A stretch of DNA of 64,000 nt, taken from contig CAZDEO010000006.1 in assembly GCA_964504445.1 (NCBI GenBank), positions 40,566 through 104,565 of the forward strand, in the 5' to 3' direction. This stretch comes from JACSRF01 sp964504445. GTDB taxonomy: Bacteria; Chloroflexota; Anaerolineae; Promineifilales; Promineifilaceae. Both the position numbers and the translations under genes were made by a program. The stretch's first letter is position 1, and the number at the start of each line of letters is the position of its first letter. Of this stretch, positions 53,608 to 61,557 are shown one piece after another. The notes below the pieces were generated by a model. The model saw only the letters and a program-made list of their open reading frames with translations. It did no database searches and was not told the DNA's origin.

Positions 53608-55053
53608 TTAGTATCCGCGCATCCGCGCAATGGCCCACTCATACAGTTGGTGGTATCCCTTGGCCGAGCGCTCCCAGGAAAAATCGGCCAGCATTCCCCG
53701 CCGCTGAATGCCCCGCCACGTTTCTTTGTCCACGTTGTAGAAATAGATGGCGCGCTGTAACGCCTGCCAGAAGGCCTCGCTGCTATACTCGTTGAAAGTA
53801 AACCCCGTCACGCCATCCTGCACTGTGTCGGCCAGGCCGCCGGTGGCCCGCACCAGGGGCACGCTGCCATAGCGCATGGCTATCATCTGCCCCAAACCGC
53901 ACGGCTCAAAGAGCGACGGCATCAGGAAAATGTCGCTGCCGGCGTAAATGAGAGGGGCCAGCCCGGCGTTGTAGGCCAGAAAGGCCGTCATTTTGTCGCG
54001 GTGGTAATTGGCGATTTGCGCAAACATGGCCTCATATTCCGGCTGCCCAGTGCCCAGCACCACAAACTGCGCCGGGCCAGAAAAGCCGTTCATCAGCCGG
54101 TGAATCACTTCGCCACTGATATCCAGCCCTTTTTGCCAATCCAGCCGCGAAATCATGGCTACCAGGGGCACGTCGTCTACCTGCGGTAAATTGGCCCGGG
54201 CTTGCAAAGCGTGCCGGTTGTGCCGCCGTTCTGCTATATTGTCCAGGTCAAAGGGGGCCGCCAGCCGGGAATCGGTGGCCGGGTTCCATTCATTGTAATC
54301 CAGGCCGTTGAGGATGCCGTGTAGGTCAAATTGGCGGTGGCGCAGCAGACCGTTCAGTCCTGCGCCGCCTTCGTAAGTGGTAATTTCACGGGCGTAGGTG
54401 GGGCTGACGGTGTTGACCATGGTGGCGTGGTAAATGCCCCGCGCCATGAAGTTCACTTCGTCGTAGGCTTCTTCGGTAAGCGCGTGGGTGACGATGCCTA
54501 AATAGTCGAAGACGTGCCAGTTGGTTTTGCCCTGGTGAGCCAGGTTGTGAATGGTGAAGACGCTGGGCACGCCACGGAAAAAGTCGTCGGCCTGCCCGGC
54601 CGTAGCCAGCCAGGTAATGGCTGGTGCAGTGTGCCAGTCGTGGGCATGCAGCAGGTCAGGCCGCCAATCCTGGGTGCGCACAAATTCTAGGGCTGCCTTG
54701 CTGAAAAAGGCGAAGCGATATACGTCATCCCAATAGCTGTAGAGTTGGTCGCGGTTGAAGAGGTACTGCTGGGCGATGAAGTAAATGGGTACATCGCTGT
54801 CGGGCAGCCGTCCTTCAAAAGCCCCGGCTTCAATGTCGCCGGCGCCGGTGGGCACGCGAAAGACGTTATCCATGGGTTCGACGCCGGGATAGCCCGCCTC
54901 GATGTTTTTGTAAGCGGGCATGATGACGCGCACGTCGTGGCCCAGGGCGCGCAGGGCTTTGGGCAGAGAGCCGCCAATGTCGCCCAGCCCGCCGGTTTTG
55001 GCAAAGGGGGCAACTTCGGCGCTGAGGAAGAGGATTTTGAGGGGTTCGACCAT
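53608..55053 (-). CDS. glgA: Glycogen synthase (ADP-glucose type)
   Basis: 481 residues from ATG 55053, which has GGAG upstream; a TTG four codons earlier is less likely. KTGGLGD (Lys19-Gly22) near the start is the ADP-glucose site; the ...FEPCGLGQMIAMRYGSVPLVRATGGLADTV region near the end is the GT5 signature with the E-x(7)-E-like motif. It extends alpha-1,4-glucan. Transcribed toward malQ. The gene contains no ACGGCCGT. Confidence 0.96.
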   Translation of the reverse strand: MVEPLKILFLSAEVAPFAKTGGLGDIGGSLPKALRALGHDVRVIMPAYKNIEAGYPGVEPMDNVFRVPTGAGDIEAGAFEGRLPDSDVPIYFIAQQYLFNRDQLYSYWDDVYRFAFFSKAALEFVRTQDWRPDLLHAHDWHTAPAITWLATAGQADDFFRGVPSVFTIHNLAHQGKTNWHVFDYLGIVTHALTEEAYDEVNFMARGIYHATMVNTVSPTYAREITTYEGGAGLNGLLRHRQFDLHGILNGLDYNEWNPATDSRLAAPFDLDNIAERRHNRHALQARANLPQVDDVPLVAMISRLDWQKGLDISGEVIHRLMNGFSGPAQFVVLGTGQPEYEAMFAQIANYHRDKMTAFLAYNAGLAPLIYAGSDIFLMPSLFEPCGLGQMIAMRYGSVPLVRATGGLADTVQDGVTGFTFNEYSSEAFWQALQRAIYFYNVDKETWRGIQRRGMLADFSWERSAKGYHQLYEWAIARMRGY

Positions 55054-55077
55054 TGGATACTCCAAGTAAGGATGAAG

Positions 55078-55120
55078 GGTTGTGAATAATGAATCGTGAA
55101 TTGTGAATAGTTAATTGTCC
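55078..55120. repeat. Degenerate tandem words, TGAATaaTGAAT family
   Basis: TTGTGAATAATGAATCGTGAA and two further TGTGAAT-type words between glgA and the LysM gene. Same family as 19881-19926 and the tract inside the serine-hydrolase gene. Confidence 0.75.
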
Positions 55121-55233
55121 CTGATTTGGCTTGGTTATTCAACTAATGGGTATGAATCTGGGTGCTTCGTGTTTCACGTTTCATGGGGGGGTGTTGTACA
55201 ATATAGGTACAAACCTCGAGAGTGAGAGATTAT

Positions 55234-56010
55234 ATGTCTTTTCGTCGCATGTTGCCGTTCATTTTGATTAACGTGGTGGTTTCTGCCACCGTGGTTTTTG
55301 GCATTTTGTTTTGGTGGGACAACCGGGAGCCTGATGCGGAGATTGCGATGCAGGAAACGGCCGTAGCCACCCCTCCCCTCATCATCGCTACTGTCGAAGT
55401 AGCAGACCAGCCTTTGCCTGCAGAAGCTGAGGCGACGGCCGAACCAGAAAACGCGATGCCCATTCACGTTGTTAGCGCTGGGGATACCCTGATGAGCATC
55501 AGCCAGTTTTACGATGTGCCCATGGATGACATTATGACCATGAACGGCATTAGTAACCCCAACATTCTGGCGGTGGGGCAGGAACTGCTCATTCCGGTGG
55601 GGGGCATACCTACAGCCACCCCAGAACCAACCAGCCCGCCACAGCCTACGGTTGTTCCTTCACCGAACCCCACTGTCCCGCCAGATATGGAGGGAGAGGT
55701 GCAGTTGGAGATTACGGCCGTTCTTGGCGTGGGCAATCTAACAGAAGAAGCCGTGCAATTGGTCAATTCTGGCAGCCGGCAAATTGGTTTATTAGATTGG
55801 ACCTTGCGGGATGAAGATGGGTTTGTGTACAGGTTTGGCCAGTTCACTTTGTTCGGCGCCGGTTCCGGGGTCCTTATCCACACCGAAACCGGGCAGGACA
55901 CCGCCACAGACCGCTACTGGGGGCTGGAAGAGCCTATCTGGCAATCTGGCGAGCGGGTAACCTTGCTAGACAGTGAGGGGAGTATTCAGGCGACATTTGT
56001 CATTCCTTAG
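55234..56010 (+). CDS. LysM and lamin-tail domain surface protein
   Basis: 258 residues from ATG 55234. A signal-anchor helix (about 6-28) is followed by a linker, a LysM domain (about 75-120: HVVSAGDTLMSISQFYDVPMDDIMTMNGI...GQELLIPVGG) and a Pro-rich spacer. Residues about 155-258 form a lamin-tail domain (LTD): ITAVLGVGNLTEEAVQLVNSGSRQIGLLDWTLRDEDG. LysM binds peptidoglycan or chitin-like glycans, so the protein is probably held at the cell surface; the LTD is common in Chloroflexota surface proteins. The 4-residue longer GTG start at 55222 is possible. Confidence 0.85.
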   Translation: MSFRRMLPFILINVVVSATVVFGILFWWDNREPDAEIAMQETAVATPPLIIATVEVADQPLPAEAEATAEPENAMPIHVVSAGDTLMSISQFYDVPMDDIMTMNGISNPNILAVGQELLIPVGGIPTATPEPTSPPQPTVVPSPNPTVPPDMEGEVQLEITAVLGVGNLTEEAVQLVNSGSRQIGLLDWTLRDEDGFVYRFGQFTLFGAGSGVLIHTETGQDTATDRYWGLEEPIWQSGERVTLLDSEGSIQATFVIP

Positions 56011-56053
56011 GATGTGCTGGCCCGCGGCGCAGCACACACTGTGGAGGAGAGCT

Positions 56054-56278
56054 ATGCGTGGGTTAATTGATCGGAAAGGGGAGCAATTCGCCTATCTGGA
56101 AGGAACCACCCTCTACACCCTAGATGGTGAACCAACAGGCCGCCTGGAAGGAAGTTTCATTGTTGATTTAGGCGGCAAGCGCATCTGGCGAATTATTGGT
56201 GACGGCGTATATACGCTGGATGGTGCGGAAAGTATTGGCTATTTTGGCAGCGACATGCCAGCAGAACACGTCTGGTAA
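56054..56278 (+). CDS. Small beta-rich protein (4-fold beta-flower-like)
   Basis: 74 residues from ATG 56054, which has a strong GGAGGAGA site. The sequence is made of short beta units: FAYLEGTTLYTLDGEPTGRLEGSFIVDLGGKRIWRIIGDGVYTLDG, repeated Y-x-L-D-G turns. The repeats resemble small beta-flower proteins. No signal or membrane helix. It may bind a partner or nucleic acid, but no function is known. It lies 40 bases after the LysM gene. Confidence 0.65.
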   Translation: MRGLIDRKGEQFAYLEGTTLYTLDGEPTGRLEGSFIVDLGGKRIWRIIGDGVYTLDGAESIGYFGSDMPAEHVW

Positions 56279-56316
56279 AGTAAAAGGTTTTTGAACCTGT
56301 TTTGGACACAGAGTTA

Positions 56317-56358
56317 CACGGAGAAAAAGAAACAAAGCTTACTGAGTTTTTCTCCGTG
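56317..56358. repeat. Inverted repeat CACGGAGAAAAA / TTTTTCTCCGTG
   Basis: Perfect 12-bp arms at 56317-56328 and 56347-56358 with an 18-base loop, extended by weaker ACACAGAG/CTCTG flanks. It lies between the small beta protein and nfo, and could act as a transcript end or stability element. Similar CTCCGTG/CACAGAG words occur widely in intergenic regions of environmental Chloroflexota and Planctomycetes, as far as I recall. Confidence 0.7.
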
Positions 56359-56435
56359 CTCTTTGCGAATGCTCAGTGTACTCTGCGTCCCCACTACACA
56401 GTTACTAGATTATCATACAGCACAAAGGAGAGTTT

Positions 56436-57308
56436 ATGCGACTGGGCGCCCACATGAGTACAGCCGGAGGTGTATACACGGCTTTTCAGCGCGGTCACGA
56501 TACGGGCTGCGATTCCATGTTGATCTTTACCAAAAGCAATCGGCAGTGGCAGGCAAAACCTCTGACGCCGGAAGATATCGCGAATTACAAAGAGGCCGCA
56601 GCCGAATATGACCAGATTTACCCGGTGGCCGTGCATGCCAGCTACCTGATTAACGTGGGATCGCCCGACGAGGCGCTGTGGGAGAAGTCTTACCAGGCGC
56701 TGAAGGTGGAGGTGGAGCGAGCCGGGCTGTTGGACATCCCATTGCTGACTTTTCATCCTGGCTCTTACGTGAAGAGCGATGAGGAGACAGGGTTGACGAA
56801 TATTGCCCGGGCCTTGAAGCGGTTGTTGGCGGAAACGGCCGTTTCTGCACCCAACACCACCATTTGCCTGGAAAATATGGCCGGGCAGGGCACCAACCTG
56901 GGCTGCAAGTTTGAGCATCTGGCATATTTGTTGGCCGAAGCTGACCATCACCCGCGCCTGGGCGTGTGCTTTGACACCTGCCATGCGTTCTCTTCCGGCT
57001 ACGACATTCGCAGCCCGGAGGCTTATGCGGCGACCATGGCTGAGTTTGAACGCGTGGTGGGGCTGGCGCACATCAAGTTTTTCCACCTCAACGACAGCAA
57101 GCACGAACTGGGTTCTAACAAGGACCGCCACGAGCACATTGGCCAGGGTTTCATTGGCCAAGAGGGCTTTGCCAACTTTGTTAATGACCCGCGCTGGGCC
57201 GACCACGCCGGGCATTTGGAAACGCCGAAGACGGAGAAGGACGAAGACGGCAATGAGGTGGAGATGGATCCGGTAAACCTGGCCACTTTGCGCGGACTTA
57301 TAAATTGA
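56436..57308 (+). CDS. nfo: Endonuclease IV (AP endonuclease)
   Basis: 290 residues, typical length. HPGSY, ENMAGQG, CFDTCHAFSSGYDI and HLNDSKHELGSNKDRHEHIGQGFIG provide the trinuclear zinc ligands of the Nfo family. It cuts DNA 5' to abasic sites in base excision repair. CAAAGGAGAG lies before the ATG. Single-gene unit between word-repeat gaps. Confidence 0.97.
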   Translation: MRLGAHMSTAGGVYTAFQRGHDTGCDSMLIFTKSNRQWQAKPLTPEDIANYKEAAAEYDQIYPVAVHASYLINVGSPDEALWEKSYQALKVEVERAGLLDIPLLTFHPGSYVKSDEETGLTNIARALKRLLAETAVSAPNTTICLENMAGQGTNLGCKFEHLAYLLAEADHHPRLGVCFDTCHAFSSGYDIRSPEAYAATMAEFERVVGLAHIKFFHLNDSKHELGSNKDRHEHIGQGFIGQEGFANFVNDPRWADHAGHLETPKTEKDEDGNEVEMDPVNLATLRGLIN

Positions 57309-57394
57309 TGGTTTGCTCGTTAGTTGGTTTGATGGTTGGTTAGTTTGCCAGCCACCCAACCAACTACCCAACAAACACACTACTTAACCAGCCT
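57309..57394. repeat. Degenerate tandem words, GTTGGTT / AACCAAC family
   Basis: The first half repeats TTAGTTGG, TTGATGG, TTGGTTAG and the second half repeats CACCCAACC, AACTACCC, AACAAACAC. The halves are complementary, so the region can fold as a long imperfect hairpin between nfo and the dipeptidase gene. Confidence 0.75.
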
Positions 57395-58459
57395 ATGATC
57401 GTAGACGCCCACCTGGATTTAGCTTACAACGCCCTGGAATACGGCCGTAACCTCACCCAACCCTTAGCCAATTTGCGCGCCCGCGAAGCCCGTCCTGGCC
57501 CGCGGGGACTGCCCACGGTGTCTTTGCCAGAACTGCAAGAAGGGGGCGTGGGGTTAGTCTTCGGCACGTTGTTCGTCATGCCCGCCGCCTACCGGGTTGC
57601 CGGGCTGGAAACGGGCACCGTGTACCACACCCCCGCCGAAGCCCATCAGCAAGCTATGGCTCAGCTAGATTATTACCACCGCCTGGCCGATGAACTGGAA
57701 ACGGTGCGCCTGGTGACAGACACCGCCAGTCTGGATGAGGTGTTGGGCAGCGACGAGGAGGGGAAACGGCCGTTGCTGGGCATTGTCCCCCTCATGGAAG
57801 GCGCTGACCCCATTCGCCAGCCGGAAGAAGCCGAAATGTGGTACGCGCGTGGCCTGCGCCTCATTGGCCTGGCCTGGGATGACACCCGCTACGCCGCCGG
57901 GGCGTGGCGCGGCGGCGGCGGCCTGACAAAAGAAGGGCATCGCCTGCTAGAAGTGATGGCGGAGCTGGGCTTTATTGCTGACCTGACCCACATGAGCGAG
58001 AAAGCCAGCCTAGAAACCATGGAGCGCTATGCCGGGCCGGTGGCCTTTACCCATAGCAACGTGCGTGCCATTGTGCCCGGCGAGCGGCAGCTTGGCGAAG
58101 CGCAAATTGCCATGTTGGGCCAGCGGGACGGCGTCATTGGCGTGGTGCTGTTTAACCGGTTTTTGCAGGCGAACTGGCAAAAAGGAGACCCCAAAGAGCG
58201 GGTAACACTGGATGACGTGGTGGCCCACGTGGACGCCATTTGCCAGCAGTTGGGGAATGCCGACCACGTAGGCATTGGCAGCGACCTGGACGGCGGCTTT
58301 GGCGCGGCGCACATTCCGGCGGAGCTGGACTCTGCGGCTGACCTGGGCCGGATTGGCGCAAAGCTGCGCGAGAAGGGGTATGGGGAGGCCCACGTCGCCA
58401 ACATCATGGGTGGCAATTGGGTGCGGCTGCTGCGCCGGGCGTGGGGCGGGCATTCGTGA
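57395..58459 (+). CDS. M19 membrane-dipeptidase-like metallopeptidase
   Basis: 354 residues. VDAHLDLAYN at the start supplies the first His-x-Asp metal ligands; EGADPI..PEEAEMWYARGLRLIGLAWDDTRY, IADLTHMSEKASLETMERYAGPVAFTHSN and VGIGSDLDGG are the remaining M19 motifs, with metal His and the final Asp. It hydrolyses dipeptides, possibly including D-amino acids, in the cytoplasm. No signal sequence. No ribosome site is obvious before the ATG. Confidence 0.94.
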   Translation: MIVDAHLDLAYNALEYGRNLTQPLANLRAREARPGPRGLPTVSLPELQEGGVGLVFGTLFVMPAAYRVAGLETGTVYHTPAEAHQQAMAQLDYYHRLADELETVRLVTDTASLDEVLGSDEEGKRPLLGIVPLMEGADPIRQPEEAEMWYARGLRLIGLAWDDTRYAAGAWRGGGGLTKEGHRLLEVMAELGFIADLTHMSEKASLETMERYAGPVAFTHSNVRAIVPGERQLGEAQIAMLGQRDGVIGVVLFNRFLQANWQKGDPKERVTLDDVVAHVDAICQQLGNADHVGIGSDLDGGFGAAHIPAELDSAADLGRIGAKLREKGYGEAHVANIMGGNWVRLLRRAWGGHS

Positions 58460-58549
58460 ACCGTAAGCCGTGAGCCGTGAGCCGTGAGCCGTAAACCGTG
58501 AACCGTAAGCCGTTACGGATAACGGACAACGGAATACGGATTACGAAAA
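58460..58549. repeat. Degenerate tandem words, CCGTGAG/CCGTAAG family
   Basis: The convergent gap holds about eight copies of ACCGTAAG, GCCGTGA-type 7-mers, then TACGGATAACGGACAACGG on the other half. The halves are complementary, so it may fold into a terminator-like hairpin for the two convergent genes. Confidence 0.85.
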
Positions 58550-59851
58550 TTAGCTATCTTCGACAGGGAGGCCACTGGGCACGCTAATGGGGATCCATTT
58601 CTCCAGATCGTAAACGGCCGTGTCCGTCAGCGCTTCTAAAAATGCCAGCAAATCGCCGATTTCCGCGTCCGTCAACGGCCGTTTGGGGCGGACCTGCCCA
58701 TCCAGTGTGCCCATCATTTCCCCCAATATCAGATCATCATCCTGAAAAGTGCCCCACAAGTCGGGGGGCAGGTGGGCGGTTTCGTCGTAGCTTTGCAGCG
58801 CCTGGGCGGGGTCCAGGTGATGGCGCACGGCCGTTTCCAGGGTACTGTACGCGCCATTGTGCATGTAGGGGGCCGTCACAGCCACGTTACGCAAAGGGGG
58901 CGTGCGGAAGGCAAACCGCCCCTGCCCCAAGTCCAGCGGCGCGTCTGCCTCTTTGCCCGGCCCAATTTGGGGCACGCCAATGTTGTGGGCTTGCTGGTCG
59001 GTGAGCAAGCTGCCGCTGTGGCAGGCCGCGCAGTTGGCATCGCCATAGAAGAGGATGGCCCCCCGTTTGGCTGCGTCGGGGAGGGCGGCGGTGTCTCCCG
59101 CCAGATAGCGGTCCCACGGACTGTCCAAAAGGGTGAAGGCCGCAATTTCAAAAGCGGCGATGGCGTTGGCGGCGTGCTGAAAGCCCAATTCTGCTGGCGG
59201 CACGTTGGGGTAGGCGGCGGCAAACAGGTCACCGTAAGCTGGTTCCGCTAGCAGGCGGGTCATCAGCGTTGCCCAAATTTGGGCAAAATCGTATTCGCCC
59301 CACACCGCCAGCTCGTTTTCCTGGCGAAAGCCGCGCATTTCGCCGCTGGCAATGACGGGAAACATGGCCTGGGCAGCCAGCACGCTGTCTAAACCGGGGG
59401 GGAGTTGGCTGTCGGCGGGGGTGTGGAAACGGCCGTTCTCCAGCCGCACCAGCCGGTTATCCCAAAACATAGTCCGCCACTCCGCTGCGCCCCGGTTAAA
59501 CAGCTCTGGCGCATGGCGGGCCACAAAGCTCCGCTCGTAGCCGAGAATGCGGTCTGCTCCCAAGCCGCGCCCCCCGGCGCCGATGGACAGGGGACGGCCG
59601 TCGCCAGTGGCCAGGGTGGGGTGATGGCAGGTAGCGCAGGAAATGTCCCGGTTGCCGCTGAGCAGCTTGTCGAAGAACAGGGCCTGCCCCAGGGTCACTT
59701 GGGCCGGGTCGGGGGGCGGCCCCGGGTCTAAAGGCGTGATGGCGTGGGCAGTTAGGGCGGCTTGCAGTTGGCCGTCCAGGGTGGGCACGGCCGTTGGCCC
59801 GCAGCCCGCCAGCAGCCCCAGCAGGGCAATGGCAAAAAGCAGTTGATGCAT
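58550..59851 (-). CDS. Di-haem cytochrome c peroxidase (MauG/CCP family) lipoprotein
   Basis: 433 residues. A lipoprotein signal ends in LLAGC (Cys17). Haem-binding CATCH (72-76) and CAACH (274-278) give two c-type haems, as in CcpA/MauG. The spacing of about 200 residues is normal. It reduces hydrogen peroxide or oxidises a protein or small substrate on the outer face of the membrane. A GDGRPLSIGAGGRGLG loop after the first haem is present. Divergent from the inositol monophosphatase gene. Confidence 0.94.
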   Translation of the reverse strand: MHQLLFAIALLGLLAGCGPTAVPTLDGQLQAALTAHAITPLDPGPPPDPAQVTLGQALFFDKLLSGNRDISCATCHHPTLATGDGRPLSIGAGGRGLGADRILGYERSFVARHAPELFNRGAAEWRTMFWDNRLVRLENGRFHTPADSQLPPGLDSVLAAQAMFPVIASGEMRGFRQENELAVWGEYDFAQIWATLMTRLLAEPAYGDLFAAAYPNVPPAELGFQHAANAIAAFEIAAFTLLDSPWDRYLAGDTAALPDAAKRGAILFYGDANCAACHSGSLLTDQQAHNIGVPQIGPGKEADAPLDLGQGRFAFRTPPLRNVAVTAPYMHNGAYSTLETAVRHHLDPAQALQSYDETAHLPPDLWGTFQDDDLILGEMMGTLDGQVRPKRPLTDAEIGDLLAFLEALTDTAVYDLEKWIPISVPSGLPVEDS

Positions 59852-59991
59852 GGGTTCTCACCTTGGAAATCAGACATCCGATTTCTCCCAGAAATTTGGA
59901 TGTTTTTAGCTGGAGGTTAGCCGACAAAAAGCGGGCGGTCAACTTTGGAGAGGGTTGCGAAGGGATACGCTTTGGGTCACAATTGCTCCTT

Positions 59992-60798
59992 ATGACGACA
60001 CAGACAACCCTGGATTTAACCATTGACGTTGCCCGCCAGGCTGGAGCGCTGCTGCGGCAGGGGTACGGGCAAAAGAAAGAGATTGCGCGGAAGAGTTCGG
60101 CCGTAGATTGGGTGACCCAATTTGATACGGAGGCGGAAAAAATCATTTTGGAGCGGCTGCAGGCGGCGTTTCCGGATCACCAAATTGTGGCGGAGGAGAG
60201 CGGAGATAACCACAACGACAGCGCCTTTGTGTGGTATGTGGATCCCCTGGATGGCACCACCAATTTTGCCCACGGCTTTCCCGTTTTTTGCGTGTCTATT
60301 GCCCTTTACCAGGGCAAAACGCCGCGGGTGGGGGTGATTTATGACCCGCTGCGTGATGAATGCTTTTATGCCGCCCGGGGAGAGGGGGCGTTTTTACAGA
60401 GTAATGGGCACAAGGCGCGCCTTATGGTGAGTGAACAGGCGGAATTGGTGAGCAGCTTGCTGGCGACGGGCTTTCCCTATGACCGGCACCACAGCGACCA
60501 TGACAACATAGCCCAGGCGCGGGCTTTTTTGAAGCAGGTGCAAGGCCTGCGGCGGGCGGGGGCGGCGGCGCTGGACCTGGCGTATGTGGCCGCGGGACGG
60601 CTGGACGGCTATTGGGAGTACAAGCTGAGCAGTTGGGACATTGCCGCCGGGGTGCTGCTGGTGCAGGAAGCTGGCGGCAGGGTGACGCAGATGAACGGCC
60701 GTCCCTTTGAGCTGGTACCGCGCCCGTCCCTGGTGGTGAGCAACGGCCGTATTCACCCCCACATGCTGCAAACCCTGGCCCCCTTTGCCCAAGAATAG
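59992..60798 (+). CDS. Inositol monophosphatase family phosphatase
   Basis: 268 residues from ATG 59992; the frame is open 66 codons earlier but that part overlaps the divergent peroxidase gene and has no similarity. VTQFDTEAEKII, AEES, VDPLDGTTNFAHGFPVFCVSIA and WEYKLSSWDIAAGVLLVQEAGG are the IMPase metal and substrate motifs. It removes phosphate from inositol phosphate or a similar sugar phosphate. No ribosome site precedes the ATG; TTGCGA, 17 bases, CACAAT end 8 bases before it, so a leaderless or nearly leaderless transcript is possible. Confidence 0.94.
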   Translation: MTTQTTLDLTIDVARQAGALLRQGYGQKKEIARKSSAVDWVTQFDTEAEKIILERLQAAFPDHQIVAEESGDNHNDSAFVWYVDPLDGTTNFAHGFPVFCVSIALYQGKTPRVGVIYDPLRDECFYAARGEGAFLQSNGHKARLMVSEQAELVSSLLATGFPYDRHHSDHDNIAQARAFLKQVQGLRRAGAAALDLAYVAAGRLDGYWEYKLSSWDIAAGVLLVQEAGGRVTQMNGRPFELVPRPSLVVSNGRIHPHMLQTLAPFAQE

Positions 60799-60800
60799 GC

Positions 60801-61553
60801 ATGATGGCGCACTTTCCCCCCTGGCGGCGGCGCATTTACCGCTTTCTTGGCTGGCTCTATTACGGAACCTATTGGCTGCGGCACCGCACCTTTTGGGGTT
60901 TCGCCCTCTCCATCTGGCTGCTGCTTCTCTTTTTAGTGCTGCTATTTGCCGCGGGCCTGTCTGCCTGGGGCTGGCGTGGCTTTGGGGCTGTGCTGGGGCT
61001 GGGGGCCGTGGTGCGGGCTGCTTTTTGGGTCAGCGAGCGGGCTGGGTACAACAAGTTTGTGCCCGATGAACAGGATGATTGGCCCGTGGGGGTAGAGTTG
61101 CGGCCGTTGCCCGACAACCAGCGCGTCAAAGTTTGGGCTACTGGCGTTTTCAGCCTGCTAGACCGCGAGAATTTTGTCCTACTGCGCAACCCCACCCAAT
61201 ATTGGCGGGTTCCATTGGGTGACCACATTTTAATGGTAGAGCAAGCTCCCCAGCGCTACCTTTACCAGATGTTCAACGCCGCGACGCTGCAAAAGGTGCA
61301 GCGCGGCTGGTTTGTTTTTGGGCCAGAACCCCATCGCGCGCTGGCTATCACCTTTCAGGTCATCTTTGGCCCGGGGCTGGACGACCCGACGCTGCGTTAT
61401 TTTGTGGGCGGCGGGCTGGGCAAGAGCGCGACAAGCTCGCGCACCATCTTTCTTTCTTTTGCCGATGAGGCCGACTATTTGGCTGTCTGGCATACTATTT
61501 TGCAGGATTTTTCAGGTGACAGGGTGCAGGATACCAGGAACAGGGGCCTGTAA
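60801..61553 (+). CDS. Membrane protein of unknown function
   Basis: 250 residues from ATG 60801, two bases after the IMPase stop, so coupled to it. Two membrane helices (about 35-75) with a basic N-terminus are followed by a soluble domain of about 170 residues rich in aromatic residues (VGVELRPLPDNQRVKVWATGVFSLLDRENFVLL). No recognised family. The soluble part should face the cytoplasm if the N-terminus does. Ends near a convergent gene with 4 bases between stops. Confidence 0.6.
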   Translation: MMAHFPPWRRRIYRFLGWLYYGTYWLRHRTFWGFALSIWLLLLFLVLLFAAGLSAWGWRGFGAVLGLGAVVRAAFWVSERAGYNKFVPDEQDDWPVGVELRPLPDNQRVKVWATGVFSLLDRENFVLLRNPTQYWRVPLGDHILMVEQAPQRYLYQMFNAATLQKVQRGWFVFGPEPHRALAITFQVIFGPGLDDPTLRYFVGGGLGKSATSSRTIFLSFADEADYLAVWHTILQDFSGDRVQDTRNRGL

Positions 61554-61557
61554 CCTG

